NCBI RefSeq assembly: GCF_918741275.1
Contig: NZ_CAKKNA010000003.1
Location: forward strand, 62,001-126,000
Direction of reading: 5' to 3'
Length of the DNA stretch: 64,000 bases
Source of the DNA: Bacillus sp. CECT 9360
GTDB taxonomy: Bacteria; Bacillota; Bacilli; Bacillales; DSM-1321
The notes under the pieces were generated by a model that was given only the letters and a program-made list of their open reading frames with translations, had not been told where the DNA came from and made no database searches. The position numbers and the translations under genes were made by a program. This document shows positions 19,357-27,524 of the stretch, in pieces (the first letter of the stretch is position 1; every line of letters starts with the position of its first letter).

Positions 19357-19936
19357 CTATAGGCTAAAGTTATCCAGTTCATTGTCCGTCTCTTCTTTGT
19401 TGATGCCAATATAGGTAAGTGTAATCTTTGGGTGTGAATGATTCAGTATCTCTTGAAGCATTGCCACATTGTTGGTCTGCTTATAGAAGTGATAGCCGAA
19501 TGTCTTCCTCATAGTATGAGTTCCTATTGACTCGATTCCTGCGAAATCTCCCGCCTTTTGAAGCTGTCTATAGGCTTGAATCTTGCTTATTGGCTATTGG
19601 CTTATCACCTTTACGAGAAGGAAATAGACACTCACTATCAAGTTCTGAGGCATATGTAAATACTTCATTAAAGATAGATGTGATATTAATTGTTCTTGCC
19701 TTCTTTGTCTTGCCCTCTTTGATTTGAAACTCCTTACGCTTCTTTGATTTCAACTTGATGATGGATTCTTTTTTCAGATTCAAGATATCACTCACTCGCA
19801 GTCCTGTGTTGATTCCGATTAGGAATAGGATATAGTCTCGCCCTGAACAGTGCCTCTTTAATGCCCACTTCATATCTTCTATTTGAGCCTTGCTTCTGAT
19901 TGGTTGTACATCGATTAAGTGTTCTTTTTTAGTCAT
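19357..19936 (-). pseudogene. Tyrosine recombinase inactivated by a 7-bp tandem duplication
   Basis: Small phage-integrase-family recombinase. ATG 19936 has AGGAG 8 bases upstream. The first frame gives TKKEHLIDVQPIRSKAQIED, the Arg-I region GINTGLRVSDILNLKK, and runs to FPSRKGDKPIANKQDSSL then stop near 19568. The second frame continues with SKIQAYRQLQKAGDF, the catalytic HTMRKTFGYHF and the tyrosine segment HSHPKITLTYIGI, ending at 19357. The break is an exact duplication of TATTGGC on the plus strand (19588-19594 and 19595-19601); removing one copy restores DKPISKIQAY. The intact protein would be about 190 residues. Without the C-terminal half the catalytic H, R and Y are lost. Confidence 0.9.
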
Positions 19937-19952
19937 GCTAACGACTCCTTTA

Positions 19953-20071
19953 TTATCAATGATTTGAATGTATACTTTTATATTGTATCCATAGCATATC
20001 ACCAAAAATAGAGGAAGTCTATTATTATCAATGAAATGAATGTTAACTTTTATCTATTAGTTTACATTCAT
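19953..20071. repeat. Direct and inverted repeats upstream of the recombinase pseudogene
   Basis: Two imperfect 31-bp direct repeats (TATTATCAATGATTTGAATG... at about 19953 and TATTATCAATGAAATGAATG... at about 20023) lie 69-70 bp apart. The second one pairs with an inverted copy: ATGAATGTTAAC at 20036-20047 and TTTACATTCAT at 20061-20071. This looks like operator or recombinase-binding half-sites in the promoter region. Confidence 0.5.
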
Positions 20072-20320
20072 CTTGAGCAGTACAAATTCGCAAGCTTCCG
20101 ATAAAAACACAAAAATGAAGCGATATCTATTCTTTTAATATCACTTAATGGGAAACATATTCGATTTAGATTATCCTTTTCGAACAACATCAGCTTATTA
20201 CTTCCTGTTTTATCACTTTACCGCACTATAACACATCCATTTTTTGTGTCGTGTCGGAAATTTACCGAATACAAGTTTGTGAATGAGAGTGGTTTCTGAT
20301 TTATGCCAACATACTAAGGA
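20072..20320. other. AT-rich gap in the element
   Basis: I see no gene and no clear signal in these 249 bp between the repeat sites and the cargo-spacer repeat copy 1. Confidence 0.4.
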
Positions 20321-20447
20321 GTCACTAAAGGCTTCCAAAATACCCTCAGATTCAATCGTTAGCATCTTAGATTACTGGAAGGGAAAGAGGATTGGAGGAA
20401 ACTCTAGACCCCCAACCACGAGCCATACTGAGCCTCTGTAGGCGTGT
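20321..20447. repeat. Cargo-spacer repeat, copy 1 (most diverged)
   Basis: Related to 21334-21467 and 23072-23187. Shared blocks in order are: GGCTT, CTCAGATTCAAT, a purine-rich GAAGGGAAAGAGG tract, ACTCT, and CCACGAGCCAT with TGAGC. It lies directly beyond the terminator of the GNAT gene. No intact open frame is conserved among the copies. Confidence 0.6.
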
Positions 20448-20497
20448 GAATATGAACTGTTGATGCTTCCCCTAACCTTGTATTACCACAACACCAA

Positions 20498-20526
20498 AAA
20501 GCATTCCTACTTTATCCAGAAACGCT
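20498..20526 (-). terminator. Probable terminator of the GNAT gene
   Basis: Imperfect stem AGCATTCCT/AGAAACGCT, A-run on its left at 20495-20500 (T-run for the minus strand), touching the stop codon. It resembles the perfect terminator after the permease gene (21494-21519). Confidence 0.5.
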
Positions 20527-21081
20527 TTAGCGGAATATTGGATTTGATTCCCATTCTTCTCGTAGAAGTCCCATACGGATAGAATCATAATGATTTCCAT
20601 TATAAAAACGACACTTTCTAAGCCTAGCCTCCATTTTCATTCCAAGTTTTTCACCAAGCTTAATCATACGTTCATTACCTGACCAAGTGGCAAACCCTAC
20701 ACGAACCAAAGGTAAGGTGTTAAACAGATGATTAATCCATAAACGAAAAACTCTAGTGCCATAACCTCCACTCCAAAAGTTTGGATTATAAATTGCTATC
20801 CCCATTTCGAGCCAATTCGATGGCTTATGCTCCCAATAATAATTTACTGTCCCAATAACCTCTCCATTTACTTCAATAACCCATCGATTGTCTTGATTTA
20901 CAATAGTTTCTTTGTTCGATAAAAACTCTTCATATGGAACTCGCTTAAGTTCGAAATAAGGTGCATCCCACTTTTTCCATTCGGGAGATTCTTCTTTATA
21001 CATTAACTCCCATAGTTTTGGTAAATCGCCATCAATTATTGGTCGAACAATTAATTCATTATCCTTATAACACACAACCAT
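20527..21081 (-). CDS. GNAT acetyltransferase, RimJ/RimL type
   Basis: N-acetyltransferase of the GNAT superfamily, about 184 residues, using acetyl-CoA on a protein N-terminus or a small molecule. Core motifs are LEMGIAIYNPNFWSGGYGTR (beta-bulge and CoA pyrophosphate loop, GGYGTR) and RVGFATWSGNERMIKLGEKL, then the last strand YNGNHYDSIRMGLLREEW. Start choice is uncertain: GGAGG lies only 2 bases before ATG 21081 and 8 bases before the in-frame GTG at 21075, while a TTG at 21090 overlaps the site. It is a solitary cargo gene between two spacer repeats. The substrate is unknown; aminoglycoside-type acetylation is not indicated. Confidence 0.85.
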   Translation of the reverse strand: MVVCYKDNELIVRPIIDGDLPKLWELMYKEESPEWKKWDAPYFELKRVPYEEFLSNKETIVNQDNRWVIEVNGEVIGTVNYYWEHKPSNWLEMGIAIYNPNFWSGGYGTRVFRLWINHLFNTLPLVRVGFATWSGNERMIKLGEKLGMKMEARLRKCRFYNGNHYDSIRMGLLREEWESNPIFR

Positions 21082-21333
21082 TTCCTCCAAAACTTCACTA
21101 AATTCCCTTTAAATATATAGTTCTCGTCCTTGCCTTTATTTCCTCCTAAAAATTTCACTATTTCACTTGACAATAATACAAACAAAAAATTTTCCTTTTA
21201 AGCCTTGCATCTTAATACTGATAGGTAATAGGGTGAAGACCTCTCTTTTTCCACCTTACCGTTACAACCATCTGAACAGAGTGTCGTTTAGATGACACTT
21301 CATTCCAAAATAGGTTTAGATAAGGAGCATCCC

Positions 21334-21467
21334 TCACATGAGGCTTACATAATGTCTCAGATTCAATTTTAAGCACATCTTCAATTAAAGGGAGGGGAAG
21401 AGGTGATGATAAGTAAGGAAGACTCTCAAACCGCCACCACGAGCCATTCTGAGCGGCTATGTGATGG
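21334..21467. repeat. Cargo-spacer repeat, copy 2
   Basis: Contains CCTCACATGAGG hairpin, GGCTTACATAATG, CTCAGATTCAAT, a GGGAGGGGAAGAGG tract, GACTCTCAAACCGCCACCAC and GAGCCATTCTGAGCGGCTATG. The last block can fold as AGCC/GGCT with flanking CAC/GTG and CCA/TGG pairs. A 103-codon minus-strand frame crosses it but is not conserved in the other copies. It lies between the permease terminator and the GNAT gene. Confidence 0.7.
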
Positions 21468-21488
21468 TTAAACCCTTTAGCATAATAC

Positions 21489-21519
21489 AAAAAAGCGTTC
21501 CTGCTAGTACAGAAACGCT
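21489..21519 (-). terminator. Terminator of the EcsB-like gene
   Basis: Stem AGCGTTCCTG/CAGAAACGCT (21494-21503 with 21510-21519), one mismatch, with AAAAAA on the left (T-run on the minus strand). It lies 20 bp past the stop. Confidence 0.8.
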
Positions 21520-21539
21520 CCATTTAGTTTAATACCATG

Positions 21540-22733
21540 CTATTCTTTAAAGGCACTTCCTGAGATATTGACTCTCTTTGATACAAAGAAATATACAAAT
21601 ACATAAACAAATAAACTTCCAATTACAAGATAGTATATTTTAGCAGTAGAAGTATGAATCAACATAGCGAAAGATAGTATGAAAAATTGTGCATATAATA
21701 TAATCAAGACAAACTTTAAGAAAGAATCATTCTTCTGGGATTTAGAAATTGGATAAAGTAATACACTTTGTTTAATTTCATGTTGTAAAGGGATTACTTG
21801 AAATCCAGTCATAAATAAAATTAGGAGATTAAAAATCCAACCATTTGTTGGCACAGCATAATTAACAAATATACCAATTAGAGTTAGCCTTAAATAAAGA
21901 TAAAAGTAATCATTATATCTGACAAACAAGTGTAAGTATAAATATACAAATGTACGACTTTGACTATATGGAATAAACCTTTTCACAATCATAGTGAGCA
22001 AACGTCTATGACGATAAGAACGTTTAAGATTAGGAACATCCATGAAAACATTAATAAATTTAAAGTTTCTTAATAAGGCACTTTCTTCTTCGGCTATTAG
22101 CCACTGCCAATTCAGATTTCTTTTTTTTCCTATAAAATAAATTAAATAGAAGAAATTTATACTCATTAAAACAAACTCAAAAATCCAGTCATTATTAAAC
22201 AAAAAATAACACATTAAATATACTGAAAAAATCCTCATCAAGCTATGTAACATAGATTGTACATAGTTCTCTATCCATTGTTCAGTCCATTTCATTAAAA
22301 TGTTATAAGCAACAATCCCAATTATAAAAAAAAGGATGTGAAGATTAATTTTAGTTGTGTGTAAAAATAGGGATAAGAAAACAGAAATGAAACTGAGCAA
22401 TTTAATCGTATCAATAACAAAACTATATCCAAGTGATTTAATAAAATACGGCTTTAACTCCCATTCTAACGGCAACAAAAAGACTATATCTGCTCTTTTA
22501 ATAAATGTTCGAACTTTTGTCCGTATTAAAAGAAAGGTTATAAACAGGGATAAGATTACCTCAACTGATATGTGAGGAGGCATCCACTGAAGAAATAAAT
22601 GAAAATAATAAATAAAGATACTACCAATGACCAGAAAAAAATAAACTACATTCGCACCAATGATTGAATAGTACCTGAACATTTTTCTATAAAATTCCTT
22701 AACTCTTAACTCCCATAAAGATTTTATATCCAT
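21540..22733 (-). CDS. EcsB-like ABC transporter permease, orphan
   Basis: 397-residue membrane protein with about ten hydrophobic helices, related to EcsB. Supporting features are the N-terminal SLWELRVKEFYRKMFRYY, DIVFLLPLEWELKPYFIKS near residue 85, and the cytoplasmic segment AEEESALLRNFKFINVFMD followed by LKRSYRHRRL and SRTFVYLYLHLFVR. EcsAB complexes in Bacillus affect protein secretion, competence and intramembrane proteolysis; that is family knowledge. No EcsA-type ATPase is in the element, so it would need the host ATPase or act otherwise. ATG 22733 has a weak GGTG site upstream. Confidence 0.75.
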   Translation of the reverse strand: MDIKSLWELRVKEFYRKMFRYYSIIGANVVYFFLVIGSIFIYYFHLFLQWMPPHISVEVILSLFITFLLIRTKVRTFIKRADIVFLLPLEWELKPYFIKSLGYSFVIDTIKLLSFISVFLSLFLHTTKINLHILFFIIGIVAYNILMKWTEQWIENYVQSMLHSLMRIFSVYLMCYFLFNNDWIFEFVLMSINFFYLIYFIGKKRNLNWQWLIAEEESALLRNFKFINVFMDVPNLKRSYRHRRLLTMIVKRFIPYSQSRTFVYLYLHLFVRYNDYFYLYLRLTLIGIFVNYAVPTNGWIFNLLILFMTGFQVIPLQHEIKQSVLLYPISKSQKNDSFLKFVLIILYAQFFILSFAMLIHTSTAKIYYLVIGSLFVYVFVYFFVSKRVNISGSAFKE

Positions 22734-23071
22734 TAGTACACCATACTTTCATTGAATAATATCCTAATGGCACTATTGTATATTTCAATTAGCTTTTTTC
22801 TTTTTGTAAAATTACCCCCGTTGTTTGAAAAGTAAAATAATTAAGCACCAGTAGTAGTCAAAAAATACATTCCAATAAGTATAATCATTATAACCTATAC
22901 ACCTATGAGAAAACGTTTCAAAATAATTCCTCCAATAAAATATTACTCCAATACCTACTTATGACTGAATATTCTCCATTCGAATTGCATCCCTTCTTTC
23001 ACTAAGAAGCCAGTCAGTTTAAGTACATTCCATCACAAAAAATATAGCCTTTTTTAAGGGAAATAAATACA
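22734..23071. other. AT-rich gap upstream of the permease gene
   Basis: No gene is seen in these 338 bp; the promoter of the permease gene should lie here but no clear -35/-10 pair was found. Confidence 0.4.
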
Positions 23072-23187
23072 CCACATTAGGCTTATATAATGCCTCAGAT
23101 TCAATCCTAAAATACAACAACATAAGAAGAAGGGGGAGAAGACTCTTAAAACGCACCACGAGCCATTGTGAGCGTCTATGGACAGGG
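23072..23187. repeat. Cargo-spacer repeat, copy 3
   Basis: Aligns with copies 1 and 2: ACATTAGGCTTATATAATG, CTCAGATTCAAT, AAGGGGGAGAAGACTCT, then GCACCACGAGCCATTGTGAG and CGTCTATGG. It lies beyond the terminator of the sigma/anti-sigma operon, the same place relative to a cargo gene as the other copies. Confidence 0.7.
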
Positions 23188-23235
23188 TACATTATAAACT
23201 CATCTGTTTTCCACTTATCGGGTTCAAATCGATAC

Positions 23236-23267
23236 TAAAAAAGAACTTGGAAAGTTTCCAAGTTCTT
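23236..23267 (-). terminator. Terminator of the ECF sigma operon
   Basis: Perfect 13-bp stem AAGAACTTGGAAA/TTTCCAAGTTCTT (23241-23253 with 23255-23267) with AAAAAA on its left, which is a T-run on the minus strand. It lies about 60 bp past the stop at 23329. Confidence 0.8.
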
Positions 23268-23328
23268 CATCGAATGTACAACTATTGCATCAGTAATTGG
23301 AATATTTTTTTTGGTTCAATATTGTTAG

Positions 23329-24735
23329 CTAATTTATATCAATTTTAACTTTCTCTAACTCAACAGGTATATTCGCACTTAAAATTCCCATATTAACCCT
23401 TAATATATATTTACTTTGGCTAAAATCATCAAGCTTGCTAATATCAAAAGTGCTTCTAAATCGCAAATCGTCTTTCTTAACAGTTTCGACAGAATGTTTG
23501 ATTGGTTCTTTATATATCTCTTTCTCTGATTCTTTAACTAAAGTGATATCGTTACGAGCAAAATCCTTAAAGAACATAAAGTTCCAATTCCTTTTATCAC
23601 CATTATTAACTTGAAAATCGACAGTGACACTCTTATCTTTAACAGTAATATTTTCAACTTCCACTGACAATCTTTGCCTATTAGCCTTTATTTCAATAGG
23701 TGTTGGCTGATTTAATGATACAAATTGGTCTGGTTGACTTAAGGCTACTTTCGGATGTACCTCTATATAACTTGTTTTTCCTTTTAATGATTCTGGAATG
23801 ATACTTCTCCCTTTAACAATAATTTTATCCTTTTCTTTAGTTGTTTCTAGGTCAATACCATCTTGGGAGATATTAATTTCGTTACTCGTATCATCGTATG
23901 CCTCCAACCTTACTTGGTCTTGTTTTCCTTCAATAAGGAAAGTAGCTGTATAGTTGATAGCAGTTGATGCTTTACCTACAATAATTGAATCAAATTTAAC
24001 TTTAACACCTGCATTTTCTTGGATAATTTGTTTATCAATTGTTTCCGTTTCATATGGTAATTGGCTAATCGGAACATCGAACCTCCAACTTCCTTTTTTA
24101 TCTCCAACCATTTTGAATTCTAATGGGAATGTAGTATTCGAAGGTAATTCAGTTTTAGGATAACTTAATTGAATATGACCAACAAATCCATTTTTAGAGG
24201 GCTTCATATATACGACTTCTTTACTATCAGATATACCTTCCTTGCCATCGAATATCTCATAAAAGCCAAAAACATTACCGTTTTTTTCGGTCTTCAAATC
24301 TCCCTTAACATTAAAAGTCACCCCAATAATTGCCCCATCATAATAGGCACTCGTAATTGAAACATCTATACCTTTACTGGTCGATGTCTCATTTAATGTT
24401 GTTATTAATTTTTGTGATTCTAAGTTTCTTCCAACTAAGTCGTTAAAAGACAGATATATTTTTCCTAGTAAAGGTACATCCGCCATAACACTTGAAATTG
24501 TAGGTGAAATAAAACTTGATGAGATGAAAATTGTTGCAGCCAAAACTGCCGAAATAACAAATGGTCTAGGATTCTTTTTATATGCTAACGTATGTTTTCC
24601 TTGCGATTCTAATAGTTCAATATCAGTTAAAATTCGATTTTTCAAATCTTGTTTTTGTTTTGTCTTCCACAAAAAATCGGAATCAAGCTTTTTCAATGGA
24701 CTATCAAATTCAGTATCTTCGTATTGCTTCCTCAC
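23329..24735 (-). CDS. DUF4179-type anti-sigma factor
   Basis: 468-residue single-pass membrane protein. The N-terminal cytoplasmic part (residues 1-55) should bind the sigma factor; one membrane helix follows (PFVISAVLAATIFISSSFIS, residues about 58-77), then a long extracytoplasmic region starting with the DUF4179-like MADVPLLGKIYLSFNDLVGR and ending in beta-rich repeats. The start overlaps the end of the sigma gene by 26 bp, so both are made from one mRNA. Such proteins hold ECF sigma factors inactive until an envelope signal arrives; this is family knowledge. The signal is unknown here. Confidence 0.85.
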   Translation of the reverse strand: MRKQYEDTEFDSPLKKLDSDFLWKTKQKQDLKNRILTDIELLESQGKHTLAYKKNPRPFVISAVLAATIFISSSFISPTISSVMADVPLLGKIYLSFNDLVGRNLESQKLITTLNETSTSKGIDVSITSAYYDGAIIGVTFNVKGDLKTEKNGNVFGFYEIFDGKEGISDSKEVVYMKPSKNGFVGHIQLSYPKTELPSNTTFPLEFKMVGDKKGSWRFDVPISQLPYETETIDKQIIQENAGVKVKFDSIIVGKASTAINYTATFLIEGKQDQVRLEAYDDTSNEINISQDGIDLETTKEKDKIIVKGRSIIPESLKGKTSYIEVHPKVALSQPDQFVSLNQPTPIEIKANRQRLSVEVENITVKDKSVTVDFQVNNGDKRNWNFMFFKDFARNDITLVKESEKEIYKEPIKHSVETVKKDDLRFRSTFDISKLDDFSQSKYILRVNMGILSANIPVELEKVKIDIN

Positions 24736-25246
24736 TTGAATATCCCTCCTTTAGTAATTGTTTTTTTAATGCTGGAGTTGCTCTAAAAAGAGTTGATTTC
24801 ACTTTACTCTCAGACCAATTTAATATCTTTGCAGTATCTTCAATTGAAAACCCTTTGATTTTTCTTAAAATTATTACCTTTCTATATGTATCTTTAAGTT
24901 CTCCCAATGCTTTATAAAGTTCAAATGATTCTTCTTTTAATTGAAAAATTTCTTCTGGCAATGGGACGTGGTCTTTTTGCATTAGAAAAATCTCTTTAAA
25001 AAACGTGGCTGGTTTACGTTTCCTTAAAAAATCGACAGTAATATTATGGGCAATACTAAAGAGCCATGTTTTTTCACTGGAATAATGTTTAAATGAATCA
25101 TAATATAAGTACGCCTTTACAAATGTATCGTGAGTTAAATCCTCCGCTTGCTGATAATCTTTTACCATAAGTAAAATAAAGCTTAGTATAGATTTGCTAT
25201 GTTGGTCATACCAATCAGACATTTCTTCCTTTTTATGCTCTAACAA
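24710..25246 (-). CDS. ECF-type RNA polymerase sigma factor
   Basis: 178-residue extracytoplasmic-function sigma factor. Region 2 reads QAEDLTHDTFVKAYLYYDSF with TWLFSIAHNITVDFLRK (-10 recognition), and region 4 has the helix-turn-helix FSIEDTAKILNWSESKVKST. The start is TTG 25246, chosen because AAGGAGGGG lies 8 bases upstream; an ATG eight codons later is also possible. It is coupled to the anti-sigma gene. A promoter upstream has the AAC-N16-CGTC form that ECF factors recognise, so self-activation is likely. It is carried by a mobile element, unlike the conserved SigW, SigX and SigM loci. Confidence 0.92.
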   Translation of the reverse strand: MLEHKKEEMSDWYDQHSKSILSFILLMVKDYQQAEDLTHDTFVKAYLYYDSFKHYSSEKTWLFSIAHNITVDFLRKRKPATFFKEIFLMQKDHVPLPEEIFQLKEESFELYKALGELKDTYRKVIILRKIKGFSIEDTAKILNWSESKVKSTLFRATPALKKQLLKEGYSSEEAIRRY

Positions 25247-25281
25247 ATACCACCCCTCCTTTCATGAATGTTCAATACTTA

Positions 25282-25304
25282 GACGTATGAGTTAACTAAA
25301 AGTT
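25282..25304 (-). promoter_or_regulatory. Predicted ECF-dependent autoregulatory promoter
   Basis: Reading the minus strand, AAC (25304-25302) and CGTC (25285-25282) are separated by exactly 16 bp, the classical ECF -35/-10 pattern; the AACTTTT extension also fits. The sigma start codon is about 36 bp downstream of the -10 box. Confidence 0.7.
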
Positions 25305-25400
25305 GTGGTTATTTTACCAAATTTTTTTGAAATTGTCGGTATCGATACTGGTATTAAAAAACATCATTTTCCATAGAAACTTGAATTCGTAGATAAACAA

Positions 25401-25432
25401 AGAAGGTAAGCCACTATCTTGGCTTACCTTCT
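25401..25432. repeat. Perfect 13-bp hairpin between element genes
   Basis: AGAAGGTAAGCCA (25401-25413) and TGGCTTACCTTCT (25420-25432) form a perfect stem with a 6-nt loop. No T-run follows on either side, so it is not a standard terminator. It lies 100 bp upstream of the ECF promoter. Confidence 0.65.
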
Positions 25433-25579
25433 AGTTAGAACAATCATCTTTTTTAGATTAGTATCAAAAAGCAGGGAGGATTGAGATTCTGTAACTCTTA
25501 ATGAAATCACAGTTTTATTAATCGTTGGGCAGCTGCGTCTTGAAAATCACCCTATGTCCAACCATCCGCTCCAATGCAC

Positions 25580-25615
25580 AAAAAAAAAGGAGAGACTCAA
25601 ATATGAGTTCTCCTT
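25580..25615 (-). terminator. Terminator of the long element protein gene
   Basis: Stem AAGGAGAGACTCA/TGAGTTCTCCTT (25587-25599 with 25604-25615), with nine A on the left (T-run on the minus strand). It abuts the stop at 25617. Confidence 0.8.
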
Positions 25616-25616
25616 A

Positions 25617-27044
25617 TCATTTTCCACCATTCCTAATCCTTTGAAATACTTCTAACGGATTGTTTGTAGTTTGCCTCCACTTCACAGTCTGTCCTCCCTC
25701 AAACAGCTTATCCCATTTCCTACTCTCTGCTTCCTTTTCACGTTGCAATTTCTGTTTATACTCGGCTATACTTTCTTCTGCTTTAACCTCTCTTGCCAAC
25801 TCCATAATAACAGAGTCAAGTCTCAAGTATTCCATAGCTTTATCTCCATACTTTTCTTCATACTCACGAATCTCATCTCTAATGTCTTCTATTGCTGCCA
25901 TATATTCATCATCCAAGATTTCATTATTGTGATTGGTAGGTTCAATATTTGATTTAGCTATAGTGGTAATACCCTTTTGTTTAAGGTTTTCTACTCCATT
26001 CTCCTTATTGGTTTGATTAGCTTGATTTTGTTTAATTTGTTCTTTCTTAGTCAATTCTTCATGCTGTTCAATATTCACAGAGGATTCATCATAATTATGA
26101 ATTCCATTCTTTTCACTTTTATTACTCTCTATTTGTTCTGGATTATCCAGTCCTAACTGTTCAAATTCTTTCCTTCTATCTTCATCAATCATTTTTTGAA
26201 CAGCTTTGATTTCTTTAATGTCAATCTCATTCATGCTATGCAATTGGATATGGATGTTTCTAATGCAATCAACATACTTATCACTCTCAAGTAGAGACAC
26301 ATACGGTGAAGGCTCTTTTTGGTTCAAATCGACCTCCTCTTCTTCCTGTTCCCTAACAAATGCAGTGGCTTCTTCTTCTGTTAGTCCTAACCCAATCATG
26401 ATTTCTTTCATAGCTTCTTTATTTTGAACTTTTTTGCCCTGCTTCTTCATCAAGTAATTGTCATGTTCCTTTTGAGCATTTCCTAAAACATAATCTAGCA
26501 ACTTGCTATGGTATGCCTGTTCATTTTCTTGCAGCTTGAATGAATCAATCTCAAAAGGATAATGTGCCTTAATGAACTCATCAAGTGCGTTTTTGTTTAG
26601 AACCTCGATTTGGAACACTTCATAAATATATTGCAATCGCATTGCATCGCCTTCGGCATCTTCAACATTCTCGATATAGTCAAGCCAATCAGCTTTAAAA
26701 GCTTTAGTCTTTGGTGAGTTCTTAAACATTAGTGAATATGATTTAGAGATTTCATGCTTTTTGAGTAACTCGGCTTCGATGTAATTAATTTCCATTGCTA
26801 TTGCTTCATCTATGTCAATCGGCTCTCTGGAAGCTTTCACCTTACCTTTCCATGAGGAGATTATCCTAATCATACCCATTCCTGAAGCTTGATTAAATAC
26901 AGTCTGTAATTGTCCTTTACTTACGTTCCTTAATGTATATGCAATGTCTTGAAATACCTTCTCTTCTCCATCCGCTAAGATACCTAATCTAATCATGTAC
27001 TCTTTGTATGGCTTAATTACTTCTTCACTGTAAATACCACTCAT
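25617..27044 (-). CDS. Glutamate-rich element protein, remaining C-terminal part
   Basis: 475-residue soluble protein of unknown function, very rich in Glu, Lys and Asn, with a coiled-coil-like acidic middle and C-terminal half. Reading its own frame upstream of ATG 27044 gives NGWATYFGLISPAEQDI, protein-like sequence up to a TAG, and the sequence further upstream continues in another frame. So it is probably the larger part of a once longer protein of about 600 residues. Its start overlaps the upstream fragment's stop by 4 bp (ATGA), so translation may still occur. It lies next to the integrase, and element maintenance or control is a guess. Confidence 0.65.
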   Translation of the reverse strand: MSGIYSEEVIKPYKEYMIRLGILADGEEKVFQDIAYTLRNVSKGQLQTVFNQASGMGMIRIISSWKGKVKASREPIDIDEAIAMEINYIEAELLKKHEISKSYSLMFKNSPKTKAFKADWLDYIENVEDAEGDAMRLQYIYEVFQIEVLNKNALDEFIKAHYPFEIDSFKLQENEQAYHSKLLDYVLGNAQKEHDNYLMKKQGKKVQNKEAMKEIMIGLGLTEEEATAFVREQEEEEVDLNQKEPSPYVSLLESDKYVDCIRNIHIQLHSMNEIDIKEIKAVQKMIDEDRRKEFEQLGLDNPEQIESNKSEKNGIHNYDESSVNIEQHEELTKKEQIKQNQANQTNKENGVENLKQKGITTIAKSNIEPTNHNNEILDDEYMAAIEDIRDEIREYEEKYGDKAMEYLRLDSVIMELAREVKAEESIAEYKQKLQREKEAESRKWDKLFEGGQTVKWRQTTNNPLEVFQRIRNGGK

Positions 27045-27415
27045 GATATCTTGCTCAGCTGGTGATATAAGTCCAAAATAGGTCGCCCAACCATTCTAGT
27101 CCTCGCCTTGTTATCTATGCCATCCATCTTACTCATAACTATTAGTGCTAGGTGCTTTGAATGAGACGGTGCTATTCCTTTATTGAAATGTCGCTTGTCT
27201 TCTTTCGGAACTTTTTCTTTTCGCTTCTTATCTGTGTAAATGATTCGATTCTTACCAATGCCTTCATACCAAACCTCTTCATAATAACATTCAATTTCTT
27301 AGATAAGAGATTCTAATTCACGTTTGTTTAAATTACCTTTATTCCTCTTCAATGATTCTATCTTTTCTGGTTTAAACTTCTTTACTGCATTTTCAAGTGT
27401 CCATTTTTTTGACAC
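27045..27415 (-). pseudogene. 5' part of the long element protein, broken by a stop and a frameshift
   Basis: From GTG 27415, with AGGTG upstream, the frame reads SKKWTLENAVKKFKPEKIES and onward to RELESLI, then an in-frame TAA at about 27299-27301 (a single C-to-T change from CAA would explain it). The frame goes on with EIECYYEEVWYEGIGKNRII and MSKMDGIDNKARTRMVG. About 27095 it must shift frame to join WATYFGLISPAEQDIMSG of the downstream gene. Two independent lesions mean the full-length product is no longer made. Confidence 0.75.
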
Positions 27416-27480
27416 TTTGTTCACCTACTTTCTCCTTATTTTTTCAATATAGTGATACACCAATACAGTAAATTAATTAG

Positions 27481-27515
27481 AAAATCAAAAGGAGTGACCG
27501 AAGATGTCACTCCTT
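27481..27515 (-). terminator. Terminator of the integrase gene
   Basis: Perfect 10-bp stem AAGGAGTGAC/GTCACTCCTT (27489-27498 with 27506-27515) followed on the minus strand by TTGATTTTC. It abuts the integrase stop. Confidence 0.7.
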
Positions 27516-27524
27516 AATTATTTT

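Noticed and set aside
21212-21523. 103-codon minus-strand frame between GNAT and permease genes
   Set aside because: It crosses the permease terminator and spacer-repeat copy 2; the other two copies do not keep the frame open.
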